A stretch of 64,000 nt of DNA from Nocardiopsis gilva YIM 90087 (lineage in GTDB: Bacteria; Actinomycetota; Actinomycetes; Streptosporangiales; Streptosporangiaceae): assembly GCF_002263495.1 (NCBI RefSeq), contig NZ_CP022753.1, forward strand, positions 1,984,001 to 2,048,000, given 5' to 3'. The notes under the pieces were generated by a model. The model was not told where the DNA came from, made no database searches, and saw only the letters and a program-made list of their open reading frames with translations. Both the position numbers and the translations under genes were made by a program. Shown here piece after piece: positions 16,931 to 25,906 of the stretch. Numbering within the stretch: the stretch's first letter is position 1; every line of letters starts with the position of its first letter.

Positions 16931-18532
16931 TCAGGCGGTCGGCACCGTCAGGGTCGACGGGGCGTCCTCGGGCGAGCTGAACACCACCCGCTGTCCGATC
17001 CGGCTCTCGTTCACGTAGCGCAGGTCCACGGTGTCGATGACGAGCGCCAGCCGGTCGCCGGCCGGCACGTCCCACACCACGGGCTCCAGATCGACGTCGA
17101 CCGTCACCGGCGTGCCCGGATCGGCGTCGCGCAGGGTGTAGGGCTTGTGCGTGAGCAGCGCGCCGGTGCCGTGCCGGTTGATCGCGTACAGGTAGACGTA
17201 CAGCGACTGCTCCCGGGCGGTCGGCGTCACCGTGAAGCGGGCGTTGGGCGTGCCGCTGACACGCACGCCGTCGGGGTAGGCGGGGCCGGTCCACACGCCC
17301 GCCCGGGCGCGGTCCACGGTCGGCAGCAGCACGCCGGTCGGGATGTCGGCGAACTGCTGCAGCGCTCCGGCGACGATCAGGGTGCCGCTGTGCGCCGTGG
17401 TGTCGATCCCGGCCCGGATGCCGTAGGTCCAGCCGGTCTCCGGTTCGGGCTCCAACCCGCCGGTGGCCTGCCAGTTCGTCCAGGAGCCGCTGGGCTTGCC
17501 GAGGTGCAGCGTTGTGTGGTCGGTCGACGCGGACTCCCAGTCGGGGTACCCGGTCCACGGGCCGCGGCCGTTGTTCGGCTTGAGCTGCACCGGATTCTCC
17601 GTGTCGATCCCGTTGTCGACGCCCTTGAGGTAGTGGTCCATCCAGCGGGTGAGCGACTCCCAGATGTCATTGGGGAGCCCGGCCGCGCCGAAGGCCTCCG
17701 GCGTGGCGTGGTCGCCGGGGGACAGCATCATCCGCTTCGGGCCGGTCAGCCGCGTGTAGAGGTCGGTCTGCTGTTTGGGCGGGAAGATCCCGTCGTTCCA
17801 GGCGTGGGCGATCATGACCGCCGTCCCGTTGGCGTTCAGCTCGTCCGCCTTGGCCAGGACCGACCTGGACTTCGCGAGTTCGAGTGCCGGCTGGATGTTG
17901 CCCTTGCGGTACTCGCGTTCCATCTCCTGCAGCGCCTCGCCTGGACGACCGGTGACCTTGCCCAGGGTGAGCAGGGCCTCGGCCGTCTGGAAGCTGATCG
18001 TCTCGTTCGGGTAGAGCGACTCCGCGAGATCGGTCCAGCCGCTCATCGCCCCGACGGCCTTCACCCGGTCGTCGACGGCCGCGGTCAGCATGCTGATGCC
18101 CGAGCCGTAGGAGATCCCGGCCATGCCGATGCGCTCGGGGTCGGCGTCGGTGTTCTCCAGCCCCCAGTCGATCACCTTGCGGGCGTCGGCGATGTCCTCC
18201 GGCCCGGCGACCTCGATCTCGCCGCCGGAGTCCCAGAAGCCGCGCGAGGTGTAGCTGATGACCTGGTACCCGGACTCCCGCGCGAGCTTCTGGCCCGCAC
18301 CCACGTAGAGCAGGTTGTTGGTCGACCAGGCCGATGGCATGACCAGCAGCGGGTAGGGGCCGTCGGTGTTCGTCGGCGTGATCACCATGGCCTTGATGTC
18401 GATCCCGCCATGGCCGGGGATGGTCCGGTACTCGACGGTGGAGCCGACGGCGGCGGTGGCGGGCGGTGCGAAAGCGACTACGGCGAGTAACGAAATGAGC
18501 GTAGCGGACAGAGCCGTCCAGAACCTTTTCAT
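16931..18532 (-). CDS. Secreted X-Pro dipeptidyl-peptidase (S15)-like alpha/beta hydrolase
   Basis: Exported hydrolase of the S15/CocE type, 533 residues, cleaving peptides or esters outside the cell. Signal peptide about 1-27 (cleavage at ATA-AV). The N-terminal alpha/beta-hydrolase domain carries the nucleophile in GISYGSG near 143, an Asp in AHAWNDGIFPP near 235, and the His in SPGDHATPE near 270. From about 330 on, a jelly-roll-like C-terminal domain typical of S15/CocE proteins follows (LHLGKPSGSWTNW; VDLRYVNESRIGQRVVF). The ATG at 18532 follows GAGGTCTCCC. It diverges from dxr. The true substrate, whether Pro-containing peptides or esters, cannot be decided. Confidence 0.88.
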   Translation of the reverse strand: MKRFWTALSATLISLLAVVAFAPPATAAVGSTVEYRTIPGHGGIDIKAMVITPTNTDGPYPLLVMPSAWSTNNLLYVGAGQKLARESGYQVISYTSRGFWDSGGEIEVAGPEDIADARKVIDWGLENTDADPERIGMAGISYGSGISMLTAAVDDRVKAVGAMSGWTDLAESLYPNETISFQTAEALLTLGKVTGRPGEALQEMEREYRKGNIQPALELAKSRSVLAKADELNANGTAVMIAHAWNDGIFPPKQQTDLYTRLTGPKRMMLSPGDHATPEAFGAAGLPNDIWESLTRWMDHYLKGVDNGIDTENPVQLKPNNGRGPWTGYPDWESASTDHTTLHLGKPSGSWTNWQATGGLEPEPETGWTYGIRAGIDTTAHSGTLIVAGALQQFADIPTGVLLPTVDRARAGVWTGPAYPDGVRVSGTPNARFTVTPTAREQSLYVYLYAINRHGTGALLTHKPYTLRDADPGTPVTVDVDLEPVVWDVPAGDRLALVIDTVDLRYVNESRIGQRVVFSSPEDAPSTLTVPTA

Positions 18533-18957
18533 GGGAGACCTCGGGAAGAACGTGCGGGAGTGAGCGGGGGGCGCGGGCGCGGCGTCGGCCGAATCGGCCC
18601 GCGTGACGTCGGGTGGCCGTGGCCGGGCGTGGTCGCCGACGGTCGTGGCCCGGGCGCCGGGCGCCCGCTGCGGATCCCACGTCGACGGTGCTGGGGTCGA
18701 CCGTGGTGCTGGGTGGTTGCCGGTCGTGCTGCTCGGGGTCGGAATTGGGACGGAGGTCGGCGCCATGGCCGACCGCACGGTAGGTGACGCCTGCGTAGTT
18801 GACTGTGAGGTAACTTACGTCGAAGTTAAATTAAGACACGGCGGCCGGTTTTGTAAAGGGCGTGGCGTTCCTGCGTGTCTTCCGCTTTCCGGAGCGTGGC
18901 CGGGGCTGCTGCGACAGCGCATACGGCCTGGCCCCGCGGGTGCGCGAGAATGGGACC
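18533..18957. other. Divergent intergenic region before dxr, with an inverted repeat
   Basis: About 425 bases with no convincing gene. Near 18799-18831 there is an A/T-rich patch: TTGACT at 18799-18804 could be a -35 box for dxr, and TAACTT (18811-18816) faces AAGTTA (18823-18828), a six-base inverted repeat around ACGTCG. This may be an operator for one or both flanking genes. Confidence 0.4.
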
Positions 18958-20217
18958 GTGCGAATCGCGGAACATCTTCTCGGCCAGGACATCTCCTCCG
19001 AACAGCGGCGGGAGGTGATCATTCTCGGGTCCACCGGATCGATCGGCACCCAGGCCATCGACGTCGTCACCCGCAACCCCGACCGCTTCCGGGTCGTCGG
19101 GCTGGCCGCCGGCGGCGGCCGCCTCGACCTGCTCGTCGACCAGGCGTGTGCGCTCGGCGTAGAGGTCGTGGCTGTGGCCGATCCCGACGCAGCGGCCGAC
19201 CTGGGCCGACGCCTCCGCGAGCGCGGCCATCCGGCCAAGGTCCTGGCGGGGGCCGAGGGCGTCGCCGAACTCGCCTCCTGGCAGTGCGACGTCGTACTGA
19301 ACGGCATCACCGGCGCGCTCGGCCTGGAGTCCACACTGGCCGCGCTGCGCGCCGGGCGGCTGCTGGCGCTCGCCAACAAGGAGTCGCTGATCATCGGCGG
19401 CCCGCTGGTCCGCGCCGTGGCCCAACCCGGCCAGATCGTGCCCGTGGACTCCGAGCACTTCGCGCTCGCCCAGTGCTTCCCGCGCGCGCTGGGCGACGAC
19501 CTGACCAGCCTGGCCATGGGCCAGGTGCACGCCCCGACGGCCGAGGTGCGCAAGCTGGTGATCACGGCCAGCGGCGGACCGTTCCGCGGTCGTACGCGCG
19601 CCGAGCTCAGCGGGGTCACCCGTGGGCAGGCGCTGAACCACCCCACCTGGAGCATGGGCCCGGTCATCACGGTGAACTCGGCGACCCTCGTCAACAAGGG
19701 GCTGGAGGTCATCGAGGCCCACCTGCTCTTCGACGTCCCCCTCGACCGGATCGAGGTCGTGGTGCACCCGCAGTCGGTGATCCACTCCATGGTCGAGTAC
19801 ACCGACGGCTCCACCCTCGCCCAGGCAAGCCCGCCCAGCATGTGCATCCCGATCGCCTACGGCATCGGCTGGCCGCACCGGGTCGACGCCGTTGCTCCGG
19901 CCATCGACTGGACGCGGGCGCACACCTGGACCTTCGAGCCGCTGGACGGCGACGCCTTCCCGTCGGTCGACCTGGCCTGCGAGGTCGGCGCGGCCGGAGG
20001 GACCGCCCCCGCCGTCTACAACGCGGCCAACGAGGAGGCCGTGGACGCGTTTCTTGCCGGAAGGCTGGCATTTCCCGCGATCGTGGACACCATCGCCCAG
20101 GTAGTCTCAGAGCATCAGCAGCCGGACACCAGTTCCGCTCTCGCATTGGCCGACGTCTACGCGGCCGACGCGTGGGCCCGCGAGCGGGCCCGGGAACTGA
20201 TCTCCCGCTCCGCATGA
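18958..20217 (+). CDS. dxr: 1-deoxy-D-xylulose-5-phosphate reductoisomerase
   Basis: Second enzyme of the non-mevalonate (MEP) isoprenoid pathway: it rearranges and reduces DXP to 2-C-methyl-D-erythritol 4-phosphate with NADPH. GTG at 18958 gives 419 residues. The NADPH-binding motif GSTGSIGTQ is at about 24-32; the metal ligands lie in VPVDSEHFA near 163-170; the flexible loop NHPTWSMG is near 226; [13 protein letters not shown] near 245-257 carries further metal/substrate residues. All catalytic segments are intact. It is followed after 19 bases by rseP, and ispG comes next, an order seen in many actinomycetes (dxr, rip1, ispG). Confidence 0.97.
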   Translation: MRIAEHLLGQDISSEQRREVIILGSTGSIGTQAIDVVTRNPDRFRVVGLAAGGGRLDLLVDQACALGVEVVAVADPDAAADLGRRLRERGHPAKVLAGAEGVAELASWQCDVVLNGITGALGLESTLAALRAGRLLALANKESLIIGGPLVRAVAQPGQIVPVDSEHFALAQCFPRALGDDLTSLAMGQVHAPTAEVRKLVITASGGPFRGRTRAELSGVTRGQALNHPTWSMGPVITVNSATLVNKGLEVIEAHLLFDVPLDRIEVVVHPQSVIHSMVEYTDGSTLAQASPPSMCIPIAYGIGWPHRVDAVAPAIDWTRAHTWTFEPLDGDAFPSVDLACEVGAAGGTAPAVYNAANEEAVDAFLAGRLAFPAIVDTIAQVVSEHQQPDTSSALALADVYAADAWARERARELISRSA

Positions 20218-20236
20218 CGAGAGGCACGGAAGGTCT

Positions 20237-21595
20237 ATGGTCACGCTTCTGACCACGCTCGGGATCATCCTGTTCTTCCTCGGGCTCCTGTTCTCCATCG
20301 CCTGGCACGAGCTCGGGCACCTCGGCACCGCGAAGATGTTCGGCATCCGGTGCACCCAGTACATGGTCGGCTTCGGCAAGACCCTGTGGTCGAGGAAGGT
20401 GGGCGACACCGAGTACGGCGTGAAGCTGGTCCCGCTCGGCGGCTATGTGCGGATGGTGGGGATGATCCCACCGGCCGCCAAGAAGGGCGACGCCTCCGGC
20501 AAGCCGATGTCGCGGTGGCGGGCGATGATCGAGGACGCCCGCGAGGCGAGCAACGTCGAGATCGAACCGGGCGACGAGGACCGCCAGTTCTACCAGCGCG
20601 CGCCGTGGAAGCGGCTCATCGTGATGGTGGGCGGTCCGGCGATGAACCTCGTCCTCGCGGTCATCCTGTTCTCGATCGTGCTCATGGGCATCGGCGTCAT
20701 GCAGCCCACCACCACCATCGGGTCCGTCAGCGAGTGCGTCGTCCCGGCCGACGCGCAGTCGGCGGAGTGCCCGAAGGACGCGCCGCCGAGCCCGGCCGCC
20801 GCGGCCGGATTCGAGGCCGGCGACGAGATCGTCAAGGTCGGCGACACGCCCACCCCCACCTGGGAGGCGGCCAACCTGGCGATCCGCGACTCCATCGGCC
20901 CGACCGACATCGAGGTGCGGCGCGACGGCGCGACCGTGACGCTCACCCCGGACCTGATCGAGAACCAGGTCATCGCGCGCGACGCCGACGGCGAGATCAT
21001 CTACAAGACCGACGCGGACGGCGACCGGCTCAAGGACGACATGGGCTACAACGTCCCCGCCCTGCAGACCGCCGGGTTCCTCGGGATCACCTTCTCCTCC
21101 GAGCGCCAGGCGATGGGGCTGGGCGACAGCGCCGCCTTCATGGGCGACATGGTGGTCGGCGTCGGCAACGCGCTGATCTCGCTGCCGTCCAAGGTCGACG
21201 ACGTGTTCGGCGCGGCCTTCCTCGGCGAGAAGCGCACGGTGGACTCCCCGGTGGGCATCGTGGGCGCCTCGCGGATCGGCGGCGAGATCCTCTCCCAGCC
21301 GATCCCGATCGTGGACCGGGGGGCGTTCCTGCTGAACATGCTGGCCGGGGTCAACCTGTTCCTGTTCGCCTTCAACATGCTGCCGATCCTGCCGCTGGAC
21401 GGCGGGCACATCGTGGGGGCGCTGTGGGAGTCGCTGCGCCGCAACGTGGCGCGGCTCTTCCGCCGCCCCGACCCCGGCCCGTTCGACGTCGCCCAGCTCA
21501 TGCCGGTCGCCTACATCGTGGTGGCGTGCTTCGTCGCGTTCAGCCTGATGCTGCTCGTCGCCGACGTGGTCAACCCGGTACGCCTGGTGCAGTGA
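20237..21595 (+). CDS. rseP: Site-2 protease, M50 family (RseP/Rip1-like)
   Basis: Intramembrane zinc metalloprotease that cuts membrane-bound anti-sigma factors or other single-pass proteins. Length 452 residues. The zinc motif HELGH is at residues 24-28 in the first membrane segment; the third ligand is in the second motif, LPLDGGH, near 385-391. Between them lies a PDZ domain (about 170-250: SPAAAAGFEAGDEIVKVGD), here followed by an Asp-rich insertion. Four membrane segments are seen. It starts 19 bases after dxr and is probably co-transcribed. In mycobacteria the equivalent gene (rip1) sits in the same place. The targets here are unknown. Confidence 0.93.
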   Translation: MVTLLTTLGIILFFLGLLFSIAWHELGHLGTAKMFGIRCTQYMVGFGKTLWSRKVGDTEYGVKLVPLGGYVRMVGMIPPAAKKGDASGKPMSRWRAMIEDAREASNVEIEPGDEDRQFYQRAPWKRLIVMVGGPAMNLVLAVILFSIVLMGIGVMQPTTTIGSVSECVVPADAQSAECPKDAPPSPAAAAGFEAGDEIVKVGDTPTPTWEAANLAIRDSIGPTDIEVRRDGATVTLTPDLIENQVIARDADGEIIYKTDADGDRLKDDMGYNVPALQTAGFLGITFSSERQAMGLGDSAAFMGDMVVGVGNALISLPSKVDDVFGAAFLGEKRTVDSPVGIVGASRIGGEILSQPIPIVDRGAFLLNMLAGVNLFLFAFNMLPILPLDGGHIVGALWESLRRNVARLFRRPDPGPFDVAQLMPVAYIVVACFVAFSLMLLVADVVNPVRLVQ

Positions 21596-21900
21596 CGCGG
21601 AGCGGCAACGGGGGACGGGATTGCGGCACGCATCGGACCTGCGTTTCGTCACCTCCTGTTCCCGCACATCAGGCGCACGCGCCCGCGTAGGGCCGGTAAC
21701 CTGGCAGAGGCGGACGGAATCCGCGAGTGTCCCTCCCGCGTTCCGGTCGCGGGGCGCCGTGCGCGTGCCAGTTGGTGCGCCGGTGCCTTTGGAGACTGCG
21801 GTGCCCCTCCGCACCACAGTGCGCCCAGGTGCCCAATTGGTACTCATGACTTCAAGTGCGACGCCGCCGGCCGACTCCGGTGGTCGAGGAGTGAGACTGC
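21596..21900. other. Intergenic region between rseP and ispG, no gene seen
   Basis: About 305 bases without a supported gene or strong hairpin. ispG may have its own promoter here, as the gap is long for an operon. GAGGAG at 21885-21890 lies before the ispG GTG. Confidence 0.4.
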
Positions 21901-23058
21901 GTGACCATCGATCTTGGAATGCCTTCCGCGCCCGTGCGCCCGCTCGCGACGCGGCGCCAATCGCGGCAGATCATGGTCGGGAATGTGCCCGTCGGGGGCG
22001 ACGCCCCGGTGTCGGTGCAGTCGATGACGACAGCGGTGACCGCGGACATCAACTCCACGCTGCAGCAGATCGCCGAGCTCACGGCCACCGGCTGCCAGAT
22101 CGTGCGGGTGGCGGTGCCCACCGCTGATGACGCCGAGGCGCTGCCGATCATCGCCAAGAAGTCGCAGATCCCGGTGATCGCCGACATCCACTTCCAGCCC
22201 AAGTACGTCTTCGCCGCGATCGACGCGGGCTGCGCGGCGGTGCGGGTCAACCCGGGCAACATCAAGAAGTTCGACGACAAGGTCGGCGAGATCGCCAAGG
22301 CCGCCAGTGACGCCGGGGTGCCCATCCGCATCGGCGTCAACGCCGGGTCGCTGGACAAGCGGCTGCTGGCCAAGTACGGCAAGGCCACGCCCGAGGCACT
22401 GGTGGAGTCGGCGCTGTGGGAGTGCTCGCTGTTCGAGGAGCACGGCTTCCGCGACATCAAGATCTCGGTCAAGCACAACGACCCGGTCGTGATGATCAAC
22501 GCCTACCGCCAGCTCGCCGAGGCCTGCGACTACCCGCTCCACCTGGGCGTCACCGAGGCCGGCCCGGCCTTCCAGGGCACCATCAAGTCCTCGGTGGCCT
22601 TCGGCGCGCTGCTGGCCGAGGGCATCGGCGACACCATCCGGGTGTCGCTGTCCTCGCCTCCGGCCGAGGAGGTCAAGGTCGGCATCCAGATCCTGGAGTC
22701 GCTGGGCCTGCGTGAGCGGGGCCTGGAGATCGTCTCCTGCCCGAGCTGCGGCCGGGCCCAGGTCGATGTCTACACGCTGGCCGAGGAGGTCACGGCCGGT
22801 CTGGAGGGCATGGACGTGCCGCTCCGGGTGGCCGTGATGGGCTGCGTGGTCAACGGGCCGGGCGAGGCGCGCGACGCCGATCTGGGCGTGGCCTCCGGTA
22901 ACGGCAAGGGCCAGATCTTCGTCAAGGGCGAGGTCATCAAGACCGTGCCGGAGTCCAAGATCGTGGAGACCCTGATCGAGGAGGCCATGCGCCTGGCCGA
23001 GGAGATGAAGGACGCCGGGACGGAGTCGGGCGAGCCCAGCGTCGCCGTCGCGGACTGA
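21901..23058 (+). CDS. ispG: 4-hydroxy-3-methylbut-2-enyl diphosphate synthase (GcpE)
   Basis: Penultimate MEP-pathway enzyme: reductive ring opening of MEcPP to HMBPP using a [4Fe-4S] cluster. Length 385 residues from the GTG at 21901. The N-terminal TIM-barrel domain is clear ([36 protein letters not shown]). The cluster ligands are Cys 280 and 283 in [11 protein letters not shown] and Cys 315 in [10 protein letters not shown], with the fourth ligand Glu in the same motif. Nothing is missing. It follows dxr and rseP and is closed by a strong hairpin. In many actinomycetes a GNAT gene comes next; here that gene is about 8 kb away at 31.2 kb. Confidence 0.97.
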   Translation: MTIDLGMPSAPVRPLATRRQSRQIMVGNVPVGGDAPVSVQSMTTAVTADINSTLQQIAELTATGCQIVRVAVPTADDAEALPIIAKKSQIPVIADIHFQPKYVFAAIDAGCAAVRVNPGNIKKFDDKVGEIAKAASDAGVPIRIGVNAGSLDKRLLAKYGKATPEALVESALWECSLFEEHGFRDIKISVKHNDPVVMINAYRQLAEACDYPLHLGVTEAGPAFQGTIKSSVAFGALLAEGIGDTIRVSLSSPPAEEVKVGIQILESLGLRERGLEIVSCPSCGRAQVDVYTLAEEVTAGLEGMDVPLRVAVMGCVVNGPGEARDADLGVASGNGKGQIFVKGEVIKTVPESKIVETLIEEAMRLAEEMKDAGTESGEPSVAVAD

Positions 23059-23093
23059 CGCGCGCCGGGACCCCAGTCCCATCCGAGATTCCC

Positions 23094-23132
23094 GCGAACG
23101 GGCGGGGAGCGATCCGCTCCCCGCCCGTTCGC
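23094..23132. terminator. Strong bidirectional hairpin between ispG and vapC
   Basis: A 17-bp perfect stem (23094-23110 with 23116-23132) and the loop GATCC. It lies 36 bases after ispG and directly beside the stop of the convergent toxin gene, so it serves both. Confidence 0.88.
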
Positions 23133-23133
23133 G

Positions 23134-23550
23134 TTACGTGCCGAAGGTGACGGGGTCAAAAAGGTTCACACCGGGACGCATGACGTCCTTGGTGTTCCGG
23201 GTGACGAGGGTGAGCCCGTGCACCTTTGCGGATGCGGCCAGGAGGCCGTCGATCACCGGCATGGGGTCGGGAACATTCATCCGGGCCCACTCCTCGGCGA
23301 TCTCGTTGGTTATCGGCAGAACCCGCTCGGAATAGGAGACGCGGATCTGGTCGAGCCAGCGGTCGAACGCGTCCGCCTGCGCGGGATCACGCCGTCGCAG
23401 GCGTTCGATACCGCGCCGGATCTCTCCTATGACGAGGACGCTGGTGTAGATCTCCTCCGAGGAGACGCTGGACCGCCAGAGCTGGGCCCGAGGGTCGGGG
23501 GCGGACTTCCGCAGCTCCGAAATCACGTTGGTGTCGACGAGATAGCTCAC
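23134..23550 (-). CDS. vapC: PIN-domain ribonuclease toxin (VapC family)
   Basis: Toxin of a type II toxin-antitoxin pair; PIN-domain endoribonucleases cut tRNA, rRNA or mRNA with Mg2+ or Mn2+. Length 138 residues, normal for VapC. The acidic active site is visible: Asp 6 in YLVDTNVISE, Glu in VIGEIRRGIERL near 43, Asp in MPVIDGLLAA near 99, and the late segment TLVTRNTKD near 115-123. The start ATG overlaps the stop of the antitoxin by four bases (ATGA), so the two are translationally coupled, antitoxin first. Confidence 0.93.
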   Translation of the reverse strand: MSYLVDTNVISELRKSAPDPRAQLWRSSVSSEEIYTSVLVIGEIRRGIERLRRRDPAQADAFDRWLDQIRVSYSERVLPITNEIAEEWARMNVPDPMPVIDGLLAASAKVHGLTLVTRNTKDVMRPGVNLFDPVTFGT

Positions 23551-23807
23551 GAGGCGTCACCGAGGTCGATCTCCCTCGGCAGCTCCGCTGGGCGTGTCAG
23601 GTCGAGGTCCTCCAGGCCAGGGCCATCGAACAGGAGCTCCTTGAAATCCTTGGTGCGGCCAAGGAGGCGCCGGTACTCAGTGACGTCCATGACGACGACG
23701 TCTTCTTCGCCGTGCCGGGTAACGATCTGTGGTCCGTCGTCCTTCGCCCGGCGGGCGACCTCGCTGAAGCGCTGTTTCGCTTCTTGGAGCTGCCAGCTCA
23801 TCAACAT
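23547..23807 (-). CDS. Antitoxin, Phd/YefM family
   Basis: An 86-residue antitoxin that should bind and neutralise the PIN toxin and repress the operon. The N-terminal DNA-binding domain is of Phd/YefM type (WQLQEAKQRFSEVARRA, then GPQIVTRHGEEDVVVMDVTEYRRL); the C-terminal part (FKELLFDGPGLEDLDL) is the toxin-binding tail. The ATG at 23807 follows GGAGCG; a second ATG two codons later is possible. A 14-bp palindrome lies just upstream and is the likely autoregulatory operator. Confidence 0.92.
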   Translation of the reverse strand: MLMSWQLQEAKQRFSEVARRAKDDGPQIVTRHGEEDVVVMDVTEYRRLLGRTKDFKELLFDGPGLEDLDLTRPAELPREIDLGDAS

Positions 23808-23819
23808 CGCTCCGTCTAG

Positions 23820-23833
23820 TCTGTCTAGACAGA
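23820..23833. promoter_or_regulatory. Operator of the toxin-antitoxin operon
   Basis: Perfect 14-bp palindrome TCTGTCTAGACAGA, 13 bases upstream of the antitoxin ATG, directly followed on the far side by AGAATTCT. On the minus strand TAGAAT at about 23834-23839 could be the -10 box, so the palindrome would sit at or just after the transcription start, as expected for Phd-type autorepression. Confidence 0.6.
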
Positions 23834-23922
23834 ATTCTACTGCACTCTTCCCCTCGGTGTGTGACGTGCGGCGATGTGCGTGACGCCCGCCATGAAGCCC
23901 AGACCACAGGGAAATGTGATGT

Positions 23923-23940
23923 CATGCACAATTGTGCATG
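23923..23940. promoter_or_regulatory. 18-bp perfect palindrome upstream of the permease
   Basis: CATGCACAATTGTGCATG is perfectly symmetric and lies between the toxin-antitoxin operon and the amino-acid permease, about 240 bases before the permease start. It has the form of a site for a dimeric repressor. Which gene it controls is not clear. Confidence 0.5.
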
Positions 23941-23981
23941 TTTCATTGCGCGTATAGGCAACGTTTGTGGGGTATTCGACT

Positions 23982-24040
23982 TCATCCTGCAAAGGATGAT
24001 GGTTCTGTTACCCAGGTAACACGGGTACCGTTGCAACGGT
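23982..24040. promoter_or_regulatory. Cluster of short inverted repeats in the permease leader
   Basis: Three adjacent elements: TCATCC-TGCAAA-GGATGA (about 23982-23999), GTTACC-CA-GGTAAC (24007-24020) and the perfect palindrome ACCGTTGCAACGGT (24027-24040). They lie 140-200 bases before the permease ATG. They could be operators or a folded leader; no known riboswitch is recognised. The rest of the 370-base gap holds no gene. Confidence 0.45.
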
Positions 24041-24180
24041 GCGTTTCCGGCATATCGGGACATGTGTGGCGTGCTGTCCCGGCATCCCCATCACGCCGTA
24101 GCGCACACCCCGTACATCCACGTGCGTCTGTACGTCGTCGTGCAGTCCGTACGTCATGCCGACATTCACCCCCTAGGAGC

Positions 24181-25668
24181 ATGCAGTTGGTCGAGGACAC
24201 CGCGCAGAAACAAGCCGTGGCTCCGGCGCCGCCCGGGATCGGTGCGCGCATCAAGCGGTGCAAGCCGGTGGAACGGCTGGTCGATGAGACCGGTCAGGGC
24301 CAGGGCGGCAGCCTGAAGCGATCGATGGGCCTGGCGCAGCTGACGATGATCAGCATCGGCGCCACCCTGGGCACCGGCATCTTCGTCGTGCTCGGAGAGG
24401 CGGTTCCGGTCGCCGGGCCGGCCGTCATCCTGGCGTTCGTCATCGCCGGCGTGACCGCGCTCTTCTCGGCGCTCGCCTACGCCGAGCTCGCCGGAATGAT
24501 CCCGGCCTCCGGCTCGGCCTACTCCTACACCTACGCCACCATGGGCGAACTCGTCGCCTGGGTGTGCGGCTGGTGTCTGATGCTCACCTATGGCGTGTCG
24601 GTGGCCGCCGTCGCCGTCGGCTGGGGCGAGTACATCAACCAGCTGCTGTACCTGGTGACCGGTGTCGCGCTTCCGGACTCCCTCGCCCAGCCGCCCGGCG
24701 CCGACGGCGGGATCATCAACCTGCCCGCGGCCGTGGTGGTCGTGCTCGCGATGGTCGCGCTGCTGGTCGGCATCCGCGAGAGTGCCTGGCTGAACGGCCT
24801 CATGGTCGTCATCAAGCTCGGCGTGCTGGCCATGTTCGTGGTCATCGCCATGACCGCGGTGCAGGACGGCAACTTCGCCCCCTTCATGCCGCTGGGCATG
24901 GCGGGCGTGAGCGCCGCCGGTGCGACCCTGTTCTTCTCCTATATCGGGTTCGACGCCGCCTCCACCGCCGGTGAGGAGGCGAAGAACCCCCAGCGCGACC
25001 TGCCGCGCGCCATCATGCTCTCGATGATCATCGTGACCGCGCTGTACTGCCTGGTGGCCTTCGCCGCCGTGGGCGCGGTGCCGTGGACCATCTTCGAGGA
25101 CACCGAGGCGACCCTCGCGCAGATCCTCACCGACGTGACGGGCACGCCCATCTGGTCGGTCGTCTTCGCCATCGGCGCGGTCGTCGCGATCGCCAGTGTC
25201 GTCCTGGTCGTGCTCTACGGCCAGACCCGGATCCTGTTCGCGATGTCGCGCGACGGGCTCATCCCGAAGATCTTCTCCAAGGTCGACGCCAACGGCACGC
25301 CGCGCTGGAACACCATCATCCTCACCGTGTTCATCGCCGTGCTCGCCGCCCTGGTGCCGCTCGGGCACCTGGCCGACGCCACCAGCATCGGCACCCTGTT
25401 CGCCTTCGCCCTGGTCAACATCGCCGTGCTGGAGCTGCGCAGGACGCGCCCGGAGCTGAAGCGCGACTTCCGGGTGCCGTTCTCCCCCCTCACCCCGGTC
25501 CTGGGCGTCCTGAGCTGCGCCTACCTGATGCTGAGCATGGGGCTGGCCACCTGGCTGACCTTCGGGGTGTGGCTGGCCGTGGGGCTGGCGATCTACTTCG
25601 GCTACAGCATGCGCAGGTCCCAGTTGGAGGCCGAGGCCATGGAGGCCCCGGCCGTCCGGGAGCCGTAG
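24181..25668 (+). CDS. APC-family cationic amino-acid permease
   Basis: Plasma-membrane amino-acid transporter of the APC superfamily, cationic amino acid transporter (CAT) group; 495 residues with about 12 membrane segments. The ATG at 24181 follows AGGAG. Signature stretches are IGATLGTGIFVVLGEA near 58-73 (the unwound first helix that binds the amino group), ALAYAELAGMIPASGSAYSYTY near 102-123, and FFSYIGFDAASTAGEEAKNPQRDLP near 250-275. The next genes on the same strand are davA and davB, which break down lysine, so lysine or a related cationic amino acid is the likely cargo. A hairpin separates it from davA, so it has its own transcript. Confidence 0.9.
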   Translation: MQLVEDTAQKQAVAPAPPGIGARIKRCKPVERLVDETGQGQGGSLKRSMGLAQLTMISIGATLGTGIFVVLGEAVPVAGPAVILAFVIAGVTALFSALAYAELAGMIPASGSAYSYTYATMGELVAWVCGWCLMLTYGVSVAAVAVGWGEYINQLLYLVTGVALPDSLAQPPGADGGIINLPAAVVVVLAMVALLVGIRESAWLNGLMVVIKLGVLAMFVVIAMTAVQDGNFAPFMPLGMAGVSAAGATLFFSYIGFDAASTAGEEAKNPQRDLPRAIMLSMIIVTALYCLVAFAAVGAVPWTIFEDTEATLAQILTDVTGTPIWSVVFAIGAVVAIASVVLVVLYGQTRILFAMSRDGLIPKIFSKVDANGTPRWNTIILTVFIAVLAALVPLGHLADATSIGTLFAFALVNIAVLELRRTRPELKRDFRVPFSPLTPVLGVLSCAYLMLSMGLATWLTFGVWLAVGLAIYFGYSMRRSQLEAEAMEAPAVREP

Positions 25669-25694
25669 CCCGACGCGGGACGCGTTCATGACAC

Positions 25695-25728
25695 GCGGGG
25701 GTGGCGCCGACCGTGGCGCCACCCCCGC
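25695..25728. terminator. Hairpin terminator after the permease
   Basis: A 14-bp perfect stem, GCGGGGGTGGCGCC (25695-25708) with 25715-25728, and a six-base loop, 26 bases after the permease stop. Confidence 0.8.
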
Positions 25729-25760
25729 TCGCGTTTCGGTCGAAGACGCGCGCGTGAGAT

Positions 25761-25817
25761 CAACAAATCGCTGTTGTTTCGTCGAACATCGCAATGAATA
25801 TCCATGTGGATCGCAAT
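25761..25817. promoter_or_regulatory. Putative regulator sites upstream of davA
   Basis: An A/T-rich patch in GC-rich DNA. CAACA (25761-25765) faces TGTTG (25772-25776), and ATCGCAAT occurs twice as a direct repeat at 25788-25795 and 25810-25817, 22 bases apart, about two helical turns. It ends about 90 bases before the davA ATG. The Lrp/AsnC protein encoded after davB is the obvious candidate to bind here. Confidence 0.45.
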
Positions 25818-25906
25818 ATTCTGACCAGGCTTTGCGTCTACAGTGGACGGGTGGCGGAACCGTGCGAACCGGGCCCGCCCGCGATCGGGACGATGGGAGG
25901 AACAGC

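Noticed and set aside
19709-21847. A 712-codon minus-strand open frame over dxr and rseP
   Set aside because: Shadow of real genes on the other strand; rich in His, Arg and Asp with no domain.
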